55,371 bases of DNA, taken from Candidatus Tumulicola scandinaviensis (GTDB lineage Bacteria; Vulcanimicrobiota; Vulcanimicrobiia; Vulcanimicrobiales; Vulcanimicrobiaceae). The stretch lies in assembly GCA_003140835.1 (NCBI GenBank), contig PLLA01000034.1, positions 1 through 55,371 of the forward strand, given 5' to 3'. Below the pieces are notes generated by a model. The model searched no databases. It saw only the letters and a program-made list of their open reading frames with translations, and was not told the origin of the DNA. Position 1 is the stretch's first letter, and each line of letters begins with the position of its first letter. Shown in pieces: positions 17,514 to 25,721 of this stretch. A program made the translations under genes and the position numbers.

Positions 17514-19106
17514 GTGGACGTGATCGTCTTGGACGGCCGGGGGTATGCCAAGTTCCTTGCCGCCGGAACCTACTTCCTGAGGAAGTACCGCCAGGTTCTT
17601 AATGACCTGAACGTTTTTCCGGTACCCGACGGGGACACCGGCACCAATATGTACCTGACGCTCCGCTCCGCCACGCTGGAAACGGCGAAAATCGGCGAAG
17701 CCCCACTTTCGGAAGTGGCGGCCGCGGCCGCGCAGGGCAGCCTCATGGGGGCGCGCGGCAACTCCGGGGTCATCATTTCACAGATGCTCCGCGGGTTCGC
17801 GCACCACGTTCGCAACCGCGACCGCATCGATACCTTCGTGCTGGCCACCGGCATGCGCGAAGCCGCGGCGGCGGCCCGTCAGGCGCTGGTACGACCGGTC
17901 GAAGGGACGATCATTTCGGTCGCCGACGCCGCAGCCGATGCCGCCTACCGGCTGGCGATCAAGGAGCCGGATTTCTATCGCTTCATCGCCGGTGTGCTGC
18001 GCGCCGCCAACGACGCACTCGATCGGACGCCGGAGCAACTTCCGGTGCTGAAAGAAGCCGGGGTCGTCGATGCGGGCGGCGCCGGTTTCGTCTATTTTCT
18101 CGAGGGCATCCTGCGCTTTCTGCCCGAGACCGCGGTGCGCGCAACGGCGTTCCCGCGCCGCCCCGCGCGAGCGAGTGCGTTCACGCCGCAGCAGCGCGTC
18201 GGCGAGAATAAGTTCTGCACCGAGTTCGTGCTCGAAAACGCCGACGTCGGTGTATCTGAACTCCGCCGGCTGCTCGAACCGCGCGGCGAGTCGCTGCTCG
18301 TCATCGGTGCCGAACCCACCATAAAGGTACACATTCACACCGACAATCCGGAGAAGGTTCAAGAAGCGGCCGGCAAGCACGGCACCCTCACGCGCGTCAA
18401 GGTCGACGACATGGAGCGCCAGCATACCGTGCTGGTCGTCGACAAGCCCGAGCGCAAGCATTCGATCGTCGCGCTCGTGCCCGGGGAGGGTTTCGAACGC
18501 ATCGTTCGCGAGTTGGGGGCCGACGTGGTCGTGTCGAACGCGAAAAATCCCAGCGTCCGCGACCTGCTGCTCGCCGTCAACAAGTGCTTGAACGACGACG
18601 TCTACCTTTTCGTGAACGATCCCAACGTCGCGCTCGCCGCTGCCGAAGTAACGCGATTGACGGACAAGACCGTCCACGTCATTCCGACCCGCGATGTGGT
18701 TGGCGGAATCGCTGGTTTGTTCGCGTTTGGACTGTCGAGCGGCGACGACGTTCCCGACGACGCGGCGCTGCTGGCCGCCGCCGGACGGGTGCGCAGCGCG
18801 CACGTCTTCTTTGCGGGTAAAGATGCGACGATCGGCGGCACCTCGGTTGCCAAAGGCAAGCCGGCGGGAGCCTACGACGGGGTGCTCCTGGGCGGCGAAA
18901 CGCCGGCCGACGTTGCGCGAGCGGCGCTCGGCGCGATGGGGGCTGCGGGCGGCGGCCTGATTACCCTCTATTACGGCGGCTCTCAAAAGGAAAAAGACGC
19001 GCAGCGCCTGAGCGAACAGCTGCAAGCGGCATTTCCGGATACCGGCGTCGAATACTACTACGGCGGTATGAAAAACGCGGAATACTGGTTGTCGCTCGAT
19101 GTATAG
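17514..19106 (+). CDS. fakA: Fatty acid kinase subunit FakA (DAK2/DhaL-type)
   Basis: 530 residues. An N-terminal DhaL-type kinase domain has NDLNVFPVPDGDTGTNMY, whose Asp residues bind Mg-ATP, and AQGSLMGARGNSGVIISQ. The middle and C-terminal FakA domains follow, ending near EYYYGG. FakA phosphorylates fatty acids bound to FakB (DegV) proteins, giving acyl-phosphates that PlsX links to ACP or PlsY consumes. The gene starts with GTG and overlaps plsX by 8 bases; a degV gene follows plsX, so kinase, acyltransferase and carrier lie in one operon. Confidence 0.93.
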   Translation: MDVIVLDGRGYAKFLAAGTYFLRKYRQVLNDLNVFPVPDGDTGTNMYLTLRSATLETAKIGEAPLSEVAAAAAQGSLMGARGNSGVIISQMLRGFAHHVRNRDRIDTFVLATGMREAAAAARQALVRPVEGTIISVADAAADAAYRLAIKEPDFYRFIAGVLRAANDALDRTPEQLPVLKEAGVVDAGGAGFVYFLEGILRFLPETAVRATAFPRRPARASAFTPQQRVGENKFCTEFVLENADVGVSELRRLLEPRGESLLVIGAEPTIKVHIHTDNPEKVQEAAGKHGTLTRVKVDDMERQHTVLVVDKPERKHSIVALVPGEGFERIVRELGADVVVSNAKNPSVRDLLLAVNKCLNDDVYLFVNDPNVALAAAEVTRLTDKTVHVIPTRDVVGGIAGLFAFGLSSGDDVPDDAALLAAAGRVRSAHVFFAGKDATIGGTSVAKGKPAGAYDGVLLGGETPADVARAALGAMGAAGGGLITLYYGGSQKEKDAQRLSEQLQAAFPDTGVEYYYGGMKNAEYWLSLDV

Positions 19107-20136
19107 CAGCCCAGGGGCTTCCCGGCCGCCGCGCATCGCGGTCGATGCCATGGGAGGCGACCACGCCCCGGAAGAGATCGTCGCCGGTGCCGTGCTCGCG
19201 GCGCAAGAGTCGAACGCGCAGATCATCTTAGTCGGCGACGAACCACGCGTTCGAGCGTTGCTGCGCGGTTCCAAGGCCGATAGCATCTCGGTGATGCACG
19301 CCCCCGAGGCCGTCCCGATGGCGCAAAGCGCGTCGGCGGCGCTGCGATCGGCTGATAAGACGTCGCTCGGTATTGCGGTCGGACTGGTGAAACGCGGCGA
19401 GGCCGACGCGGTCGTCTCGGCTGGCAATAGCGGCGCATTCTTGGCCATCGCGCTCATCAAGTTGCGTACGATCGAAGGCGTCTCGCGCCCGGCGATCGCG
19501 ACGGTTTGGCCCGCGCTCAACGGCCCCACCGTCTTGCTCGATTCGGGCGCTAACGTCGATTGCCGTCCGGAGTGGCTGGTGCAGTTCGGCATCATGGGAT
19601 CGGCCTATTCCAAAGGCGTGCTTAAGGTTGAAAACCCCCGCGTCGCGGTGCTTTCGGTCGGCGAGGAACGCACCAAGGGCAATCAACAGGTGCTCGAAAC
19701 GGCCAAGATGCTGGAAGCCGCGCCGATCAACTTTATCGGCAACGTCGAGGGACGCGATCTGTTTCACAACATCGCCGACGTGATCGTCGCCGACGGATTC
19801 GTCGGCAACATCGTGTTGAAAACCGGCGAAGGCATGATTGCCGACCTGGCGATGGTCATGCGCGAAACGCTGCTGGGCGGCAGTTTGCTCACCAAACTCG
19901 GCACGGCGCTGCTCGCCCCGGCGCTGCGCGGGCTGCGCCGCAAATTCGACTACGAAACCTACGGCGGCGCGCCGCTGCTCGGATTGCGCGGCAACTGCAT
20001 CGTCACGCACGGGCGGGCCAGCCGCAATGCGATCAAACACGCCACGCTAGCCGCCGTTCAAGAAGTCAACCACGACGTGGTCGGCAAGATCAGCGAGATG
20101 ATGGCCACGCCGCATCCGGCGGCCGAGGAAGCCTAG
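19099..20136 (+). CDS. plsX: Phosphate acyltransferase PlsX
   Basis: 345 residues with PPRIAVDAMGGDHAPEEIV at the N-terminus, VSAGNSGAFLA, and the GFVGNIVLKTGEG block typical of PlsX. It makes acyl-phosphate from acyl-ACP at the membrane surface and runs the reverse with fatty acids activated by Fak. The ATG lies inside the fakA end. A short gap (8 bases) separates it from degV. No fapR or fabD follows as it would in Bacillus. Confidence 0.95.
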   Translation: MYSSPGASRPPRIAVDAMGGDHAPEEIVAGAVLAAQESNAQIILVGDEPRVRALLRGSKADSISVMHAPEAVPMAQSASAALRSADKTSLGIAVGLVKRGEADAVVSAGNSGAFLAIALIKLRTIEGVSRPAIATVWPALNGPTVLLDSGANVDCRPEWLVQFGIMGSAYSKGVLKVENPRVAVLSVGEERTKGNQQVLETAKMLEAAPINFIGNVEGRDLFHNIADVIVADGFVGNIVLKTGEGMIADLAMVMRETLLGGSLLTKLGTALLAPALRGLRRKFDYETYGGAPLLGLRGNCIVTHGRASRNAIKHATLAAVQEVNHDVVGKISEMMATPHPAAEEA

Positions 20137-20144
20137 GTTTATCC

Positions 20145-20999
20145 GTGCCGGTGGCGATCGTTACCGACTCGACATCCGACATCGAGCCTGCGAGAGCTCG
20201 TGCGGCCGGCGTTACGGTCGTTCCGCTCTTCGTCGTCTTCGGCGACCGCAGCTACAAAGACTATATCGAGCTGACGCGCGAAGAGTTCTACCAAAAGCTG
20301 CAAACCGAGCCGGCATTGCCGACCACGTCGCAACCGACGGCAGCGATGTTCGAAGCGGCGTTCGCGCCGGCGGTCGAAGCCGGCAACGACGTCCTGTGCA
20401 TCGTGATTTCGTCGCACCTTTCGGGGACGATGAACTCGGCGCAAGTCGCCGCGCGGCGTTTTCCGAACGCGCGCATCGAAGTCTACGACTCGCAAACGGT
20501 GGCTGGCGGTCTCGGGATGATGGTGTTGCACGCGCGCGCGTTGGCCGAGCAGGGAGCGACGCTTGCCGATATCCAGGCGGCGCTCGACGGTTGGCGCGAA
20601 AGCGAACGCCTGTATGCGTGTCTGTCCGACCTCTCGCATCTGCAGCGCACCGGTCGCATCGGGCGCGCGCGGGCGGCCCTCGGGACGATGATGAAGATCG
20701 TGCCGGTTTTGTGCCTCAAAGACGGCCAAGTCGCCGCCGAAGCGCAGGTGCGTACGTTCGCACGCGCGCAAGAAACGATGCTCGACTTGATTCTCAAAGC
20801 GGCTCCTCCCATGCCCGAGGCGCGGTTCTTGGTGATGCACACCAACGCGCCGCATCTCGCGCAGGCGGCGGCGGAAAAGCTGCGGGAGCGCTTGGGCGAT
20901 GCCAAACCGGCGTGGCTGGAAATTTGGGAGGCCGGACCGGTGATCGCGACCCACGGCGGTCCCGGCGCGGTCGGCATTTTCGTCGCGCGGGGAGCCTAA
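20145..20999 (+). CDS. DegV family protein, probable fatty-acid-binding FakB
   Basis: 284 residues of the DegV fold. The start VPVAIVTDSTSDIEPARA carries the TDS motif, followed by LPTTSQPTAAMF, VISSHLSGTMNSAQ and DSQTVAGGLGMM. The Thr/Ser residues of these loops hold the fatty acid carboxylate in FakB. Position directly after fakA and plsX makes the FakB role likely; chain preference cannot be told. GTG start. The end GGGGAGCC serves as ribosome-binding site for hemW. Confidence 0.9.
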   Translation: MPVAIVTDSTSDIEPARARAAGVTVVPLFVVFGDRSYKDYIELTREEFYQKLQTEPALPTTSQPTAAMFEAAFAPAVEAGNDVLCIVISSHLSGTMNSAQVAARRFPNARIEVYDSQTVAGGLGMMVLHARALAEQGATLADIQAALDGWRESERLYACLSDLSHLQRTGRIGRARAALGTMMKIVPVLCLKDGQVAAEAQVRTFARAQETMLDLILKAAPPMPEARFLVMHTNAPHLAQAAAEKLRERLGDAKPAWLEIWEAGPVIATHGGPGAVGIFVARGA

Positions 21000-21000
21000 A

Positions 21001-22128
21001 CTGACGCCGGGGCTAGGCATTTACGTGCACCTTCCGTTTTGTCCGTATATCTGTCCGTATTGCGACTTTGCAAAATGGCCGCTGCGGGCCAGCAGCGCCG
21101 CGCGTTACCTGAAAGCGCTGTACGCCGAAATCGATCGCGAGCCGGGCGTACCGGCGGCGACCGCATTCTTAGGCGGTGGAACGCCGAATGCGTACGATGC
21201 GGCCGACGTGACCGAGTTGGTCGGCCGCTTGCGCGCCCGCTTCGGCGATTTCGAAGAAATTTCGATCGAGCTCAACCCCGAGCTGATTCGCCCGGACGAT
21301 TTCGAGCGCTATCGCGCCGCCGGAATCACGCGGCTGTCGATCGGCGTCCAGTCGTTCGAAGCCGGCGAGATCGAAACGCTCGGGCGAAAACACACGCCCG
21401 AGCAGATCGAACGGGCGGTCGCACTCGGGCGCGCTGCCGGCGTGCCGTCGATCTCGATCGACCTCATGTTCGCCGTACCGGGGCAAACGCCGGCGAGTTG
21501 GCGTCGCTCGCTGGAGCGTGCGATTGCGCTCGACGTCGACCACCTTTCAACCTACGGCCTCACCGTCGAAGCCGGCACACCATATGCCGATTGGCACGCG
21601 CGCCAACCGTCGGCGTTCTTTGACGACACCGCGGAAGCCGAACTCTACGCCATGGCGATCGACGCTCTGAAGTCGGCTGGTTACGAGCACTACGAGATCA
21701 GCAACTTTGCGCGCTCGGGCCACGCGTGCAAACACAACGCCAACTATTGGGCCAACGGCGACTATCTCGGTTTCGGCGTCGGCGCGGCCGCGTATCGCGA
21801 CGGCGTCCGCTCGGTACACACGCGTTCGCTCGGCACCTACATAGAAGCCGCGCTGGAAAATCGCCCGATTCCTTCCGACGCCGAGCGCTTGGAAGGCCGG
21901 AAGCGCGCGGGCGAGGCGATCATGCTGGCGTTGCGCACGGCGCAAGGTGTCGGCCTAGGCGACTTCAAAAGGCGTTATGACATCGACGTCGTTCGTCACT
22001 ACGCACCGGTCGTGTCGCGATTTACCGAGGCGGGATTGCTCGAACGGACGGAAGATTGCATGCGGCTGACCGAGCGCGGCCGTTTTCTCGCCAACGACGT
22101 TTGCGGGGCATTTGTAACATTCGACTGA
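21001..22128 (+). CDS. hemW: HemW-like radical SAM protein (coproporphyrinogen III oxidase-like)
   Basis: About 375 residues. GIYVHLPFCPYICPYCDF carries the CxxxCxxC cluster motif with the extra Cys region of HemW. AFLGGGTPNA, SIGVQSFEAGEIETLGR and SIDLMFAVPGQ follow. HemW is a heme chaperone; true HemN oxidases are longer at the N-terminus. The nearest standard start (GTG 21025) would cut off the conserved GIY. A CTG at 21001 gives MTPGLGIYVHLPFC and has GGGGAG (20989-20994) 6 bases upstream, so I choose it. Confidence 0.9.
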   Translation: MTPGLGIYVHLPFCPYICPYCDFAKWPLRASSAARYLKALYAEIDREPGVPAATAFLGGGTPNAYDAADVTELVGRLRARFGDFEEISIELNPELIRPDDFERYRAAGITRLSIGVQSFEAGEIETLGRKHTPEQIERAVALGRAAGVPSISIDLMFAVPGQTPASWRRSLERAIALDVDHLSTYGLTVEAGTPYADWHARQPSAFFDDTAEAELYAMAIDALKSAGYEHYEISNFARSGHACKHNANYWANGDYLGFGVGAAAYRDGVRSVHTRSLGTYIEAALENRPIPSDAERLEGRKRAGEAIMLALRTAQGVGLGDFKRRYDIDVVRHYAPVVSRFTEAGLLERTEDCMRLTERGRFLANDVCGAFVTFD

Positions 22129-23246
22129 AGCCGGGTAACCCTTCGGAGCGCAACCTCGCGGGCACGGTGCTGCGCGGCGCGTTTATCCTGGTCTTCGGCG
22201 TTACCGGCTTCTTGCTCGGACGAGAAGCCTATCTGCACATATTTTCGCTGCATTTTGCGAGCGAAGGCTTGCAGCTGACGCTGCTCGTCATTTCGCCGGT
22301 AGCGGGTGCAATCGTCGGCGCTTTGCTCGCGCCCCTCGCCCAATCGCTGTTCGAAGGCGAGCTGGAGATCGCGGAACGCGCGATGGAACGGCTGTCGCCG
22401 GCCGAAATTGCCGGCGGGGCCGTCGGGTTGATCGTCGGTCTGATCGTTGCCTTCCTCATAAAGAGCATCATCTTCGAGGTCGTTTCCGGCATCGGCCGCG
22501 CCGGAACGTACGTCGCGATCGTTCTGTATTTGATCTTTGCGATTTTTGCAGCGTATTTGGGGGCGCGGGTCGGCGCGAAGATTCGCATCGTCCCGGTTCC
22601 GAAAGAGTCCGCCTCGAACGCCTCGGGGACCGCCATCAAGGTCGTCGACACGTCATCGATCGTCGATGGGCGAATCGTCCAAATCGTCGAATGCGGATTT
22701 CTCGAAGGCGCGTTGATCGTGCCGCGCTTCGTGCTGAGAGAACTCCAGACGATCTCCGATTCGGTCGATCCTCTCAAACGAATGCGCGGCCGCCGAGGTT
22801 TCGACGTGCTCAGCCGGCTGCAGGAACTGACCCGAGTGGAAATCAGCGAGCGCGACTTCGACGACATGGCTCTGGGAAACGTCGACGCGCGCTTGGTGCG
22901 GCTGGCTCAAGAACTCGGCGCCAAACTCATTACGACCGACTACAATCTCAATCGCGTCGCGCACGTCGAGGGCATCGAGGCGCTCAACGTCAACGAACTA
23001 GCCGATGCGGTCAAGCCGGTCGTGCTCCCCGGTGAAGAGTTGCACGTCGCGGTGATTCGCGAGGGCAAGGAGACGCATCAGGGCGTCGGTTATCTGGAAG
23101 ACGGAACGATGATCGTGGTCGAGCAAGGCCGCCGCCTGATCGGCGAAGAGACCGACGTCGTCGTCACCAGCGTGTTGCAGACGGTCGCCGGTCGCCTGAT
23201 CTTTGCGCGCCCCAAACGTGAGAACGCGCCGGAGGCGCGAAATTGA
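22125..23246 (+). CDS. PIN/TRAM domain membrane protein (YacL family)
   Basis: About 373 residues. Four N-terminal membrane spans (for example GAFILVFGVTGFLLG and GGAVGLIVGLIVAFLI) come first. A PIN nuclease domain follows, with acidic residues in VVDTSSIVDGR and LITTDYNLNRVA, then a C-terminal TRAM domain near GEELHVAVIREGKE. The family is YacL of Firmicutes, next to ispD-ispF there as here. A CTG at 22125 overlaps the hemW stop but lacks a good ribosome-binding site; GTG 22167, right at the first membrane span, is equally possible. RNase activity is predicted, not shown. Confidence 0.88.
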   Translation: MKPGNPSERNLAGTVLRGAFILVFGVTGFLLGREAYLHIFSLHFASEGLQLTLLVISPVAGAIVGALLAPLAQSLFEGELEIAERAMERLSPAEIAGGAVGLIVGLIVAFLIKSIIFEVVSGIGRAGTYVAIVLYLIFAIFAAYLGARVGAKIRIVPVPKESASNASGTAIKVVDTSSIVDGRIVQIVECGFLEGALIVPRFVLRELQTISDSVDPLKRMRGRRGFDVLSRLQELTRVEISERDFDDMALGNVDARLVRLAQELGAKLITTDYNLNRVAHVEGIEALNVNELADAVKPVVLPGEELHVAVIREGKETHQGVGYLEDGTMIVVEQGRRLIGEETDVVVTSVLQTVAGRLIFARPKRENAPEARN

Positions 23247-23953
23247 GTTCCCGCTCGGATTGGGCGGCGGTGATCGTCGCCGCCGGACGCGGCGAGCGTT
23301 TCGGGCGCCCAAAACAATTTCTCGAACTCGCCGGCATTCCGATGGTCGGATGGTCGATCCGCACGTTTGCGGCGATGCCCGAGGTTGCCGAGATCGTGGT
23401 GGTTACCGAACCGCAGTGGATCGATCGCATGCGCGATCTGTGCGCGCGCCTCGTTCCGGATCGCTCGATACGCGTGGTGGAAGGCGGCGCGACGCGTCAG
23501 GAGAGCGTTCGCAACGGGCTGCGCGCCGTTCCCGAGGCGTGCGGCGCGGTGCTGGTGCACGACGGCGCCCGGCCGATGGTTCGGGCCGGCGACGTGCGCG
23601 CGGCGATGAATGAAGTCGCCGAAGGACGAGCGGCATTACTCGCGCGGCGCGTCGTCGATACGATCAAAGTGGTCGACCCGGCGTCGCTCGTCGTCGTCAG
23701 CACGCCGAATCGCGAAACGTTGTGGGCGGCGCAAACGCCCCAGTGCGCGTTGACCTCGGATCTGCGGCGGGCGCACGAGCACGCGCAACGCGAAGGCATC
23801 GAGGCGACCGACGACGCGGCGCTGCTCGAGCGTATCGGCGTCCACGTCGCAATCGTTCCCGCCGAGCACGAAAACCTCAAGGTGACGCTGCCCGAGGACG
23901 TCGAGCGCGTTCGAGCGCTGTTGCACGAGACGCCGTCGGTGCGGGAAGCATGA
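23243..23953 (+). CDS. ispD: 2-C-methyl-D-erythritol 4-phosphate cytidylyltransferase
   Basis: 236 residues. WAAVIVAAGRGERFGRPKQF is the nucleotide-binding start of the family; VVEGGATRQESVRNGL, VHDGARPMV and QTPQCALTSDL are further signature blocks. It joins CTP and MEP in the MEP pathway. The TTG start overlaps the preceding stop (TTGA), and its end overlaps ispF (ATGA). Confidence 0.96.
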   Translation: MSSRSDWAAVIVAAGRGERFGRPKQFLELAGIPMVGWSIRTFAAMPEVAEIVVVTEPQWIDRMRDLCARLVPDRSIRVVEGGATRQESVRNGLRAVPEACGAVLVHDGARPMVRAGDVRAAMNEVAEGRAALLARRVVDTIKVVDPASLVVVSTPNRETLWAAQTPQCALTSDLRRAHEHAQREGIEATDDAALLERIGVHVAIVPAEHENLKVTLPEDVERVRALLHETPSVREA

Positions 23954-24438
23954 CGATGCGCGTCGGTCACGGTTTCGACGCTCACCGCCTGGTCGAAGGC
24001 CGCGCGCTGATCCTCGGAGGCGTGAACGTCCCGTTCGAGCGCGGCGCGCTCGGACATTCCGACGCCGACGTGCTCGCCCACGCGCTCGCCGACGCACTGC
24101 TCGGTGCGGCCGCGCTCGGCGATTTGGGAGGCCGTTTTCCCGACACCGATCCGCGCTGGAAAGATGCCGACTCGATGGAGTTGTTGGCGGCGTGCGCGCG
24201 CGACGTCGCCGAAGCCGGCTTCGATATCACCAACGTCGATGCTACCATCGTCGTCGACCGGCCGAAGCTCGGGCCGCTGATCGCGCGGATGCGCGAAAAC
24301 ATCGCCGACCGGCTCGCCATTCCGCCGGCGTGCGTGAGCGTAAAAGCCAAGACCAGCGAAGGCATGGGGTACACCGGCGACGGCAGCGGCATTGCCGTCT
24401 TTGCGGTCGCATCGCTCGCGAAGATCGCATCCCGGTGA
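23950..24438 (+). CDS. ispF: 2-C-methyl-D-erythritol 2,4-cyclodiphosphate synthase
   Basis: 162 residues starting MTMRVGHGFDAHRLVEG. Asp10 and His12 of FDAH, with His in ALGHSDADVLAHAL, form the zinc site. GRFPDTDPRWK, NVDATIVVDRPK and KTSEGMGYTGDG complete the family pattern. It cyclises CDP-ME 2-phosphate. The frame is open further upstream, but the ATGA overlap with ispD fixes the start. The stop overlaps the next gene by GTGA. Confidence 0.97.
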   Translation: MTMRVGHGFDAHRLVEGRALILGGVNVPFERGALGHSDADVLAHALADALLGAAALGDLGGRFPDTDPRWKDADSMELLAACARDVAEAGFDITNVDATIVVDRPKLGPLIARMRENIADRLAIPPACVSVKAKTSEGMGYTGDGSGIAVFAVASLAKIASR

Positions 24439-25031
24439 GCGCGCCGACGGCGTCCGAACTCGCTGCCGCCATGCAACGCTGGGGATTTCTTCAAGAGACG
24501 GTGCCGGCGGCGGCGCAACGCTGGATCGAAACGTTTCTCGAGGCCTACAGTGAAACGCTCGACGGTCCCGACGACGCATTCGGGCAGATCTCGGCTTTGC
24601 GCGAAGAATCGTGCATCATCCCCGCGCTCGAGTTGGAACGGCTGCGCTCGCGCGACGTGCTGTTTTTTTTGGACGCCGTCGGACAGTATGTCGACCATCA
24701 AGCGGAGCTGCGCGGGCTCGCACTCGACCACGATCTGCCGGCCATCGCGCAAGAGTTTGGCCTCTCGCGCGACGACGCGATGGCGGCCGTGCGAATGGCC
24801 TTGACCGGCAGCGCGGCCGGAGCACCGCTGGAGCTGCTCTTTCCGCTGCTCGGGCACGACCGGATTCTCATCCGCATCGGCGCCGTCAACTCTCGGCTGT
24901 TGCACGGCCGGGGATTGGAGCCGATCCGGTATGGCCCCGACGGCCGGCCGTTCGAACCAATTCGCGGGCGCAAGCCGGCAACGCACCCGGCGGCGGAAGA
25001 ATCCTCGGGCGCGGAGCCTGGGTTAGAGTGA
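24435..25031 (+). CDS. Stand-alone glutamyl-tRNA synthetase C-terminal (anticodon-binding) domain
   Basis: 198 residues that match only the C-terminal end of bacterial GluRS. The block AIAQEFGLSRDDAMAAVRMA LTGS followed by PLELLFPLLGHDRILIRI matches the GluRS pattern of a helical segment, RvALTG, then a short conserved helix ending near the protein end. No HIGH or KMSKS motif and no Rossmann catalytic domain is present. The GTG overlaps the ispF stop by 4 bases, so nothing has been lost by mis-calling the start. In Bacillus the slot between ispF and cysE is full-length gltX. It may be a degenerate remnant or a separate tRNA-binding protein; the frame is intact. Confidence 0.75.
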   Translation: MSAPTASELAAAMQRWGFLQETVPAAAQRWIETFLEAYSETLDGPDDAFGQISALREESCIIPALELERLRSRDVLFFLDAVGQYVDHQAELRGLALDHDLPAIAQEFGLSRDDAMAAVRMALTGSAAGAPLELLFPLLGHDRILIRIGAVNSRLLHGRGLEPIRYGPDGRPFEPIRGRKPATHPAAEESSGAEPGLE

Positions 25032-25034
25032 AGG

Positions 25035-25721
25035 ATGCCGTTTAAAGCCCTGGAGACCTTAGCCGCCGACCTGCGCGCCCCGCTCGAACGCGATCCCGCG
25101 GCGCGCGGCGCGCTCGACGTCGTCCTTTCCTATCCGGGCTTTCATGCGATCGTCGCGCATCGCTTGATCCATTCGATCGCCGGCGTGCCGCTGCTGCCGC
25201 GCTTTCTGGCCAACGTCGCGCGGTTTTTCACCGGCATCGAAATCCATCCGGCCGCGAAAATCGGCAAAGGCGTGTTCATCGATCACGGCATGGGCGTGGT
25301 GATTGGCGAGACCAGCGAAATCGGCGACGGCTGCACCATCTATCAAGGAGTGACGCTGGGTGGCACCAGTCTGTCGCACGGTAAGCGCCATCCAACGCTC
25401 GGACGCAACGTCACGGTGGGCGTAAACTCCGCCGTTCTCGGCGCGATCAGGCTGGGCGACAACGTCAAAGTCGGCGGCGGTTCGGTGGTGGTGAAGGACG
25501 TGCCCGCGAATGCCACCGTCGTCGGCGTACCGGCGCGCATCGTCGCGCAAGACGGCAAACCGATCCGCGCGGTGCCGGACCGTCCGCAAGTGGAGATGCC
25601 CGATCCGACCGCCGATGCGCTTACCCGCATGCGACAAACGGTCGAGCGGCTCGAGCGGCGCGTGATCGAGCTCGAACGCGCCGAGGATCCCCCCGAAGAA
25701 TCCTGGAGCTGGGTCATCTGA
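25035..25721 (+). CDS. cysE: Serine O-acetyltransferase
   Basis: 228 residues. An N-terminal helical part leads into left-handed beta-helix hexapeptide repeats: GKGVFIDHGMGVVIGE, GCTIYQGVTLGG, LGRNVTVGVNSAVLG and GDNVKVGGGSVVVKDVP. The catalytic His is in IDHGMG. It acetylates serine with acetyl-CoA, the first step to cysteine. A charged helix at the C-terminus (RLERRVIELERAEDP) is an addition to the core. It is followed at once by cysS through a CTGA overlap, coupling cysteine supply to its tRNA charging. Confidence 0.95.
   Translation: MPFKALETLAADLRAPLERDPAARGALDVVLSYPGFHAIVAHRLIHSIAGVPLLPRFLANVARFFTGIEIHPAAKIGKGVFIDHGMGVVIGETSEIGDGCTIYQGVTLGGTSLSHGKRHPTLGRNVTVGVNSAVLGAIRLGDNVKVGGGSVVVKDVPANATVVGVPARIVAQDGKPIRAVPDRPQVEMPDPTADALTRMRQTVERLERRVIELERAEDPPEESWSWVI

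Noticed and set aside
17778..19595. 605-codon open frame on the minus strand opposite fakA and plsX
   Set aside because: The antisense frame of high-GC coding DNA; no family motif, while the plus-strand genes are clear.
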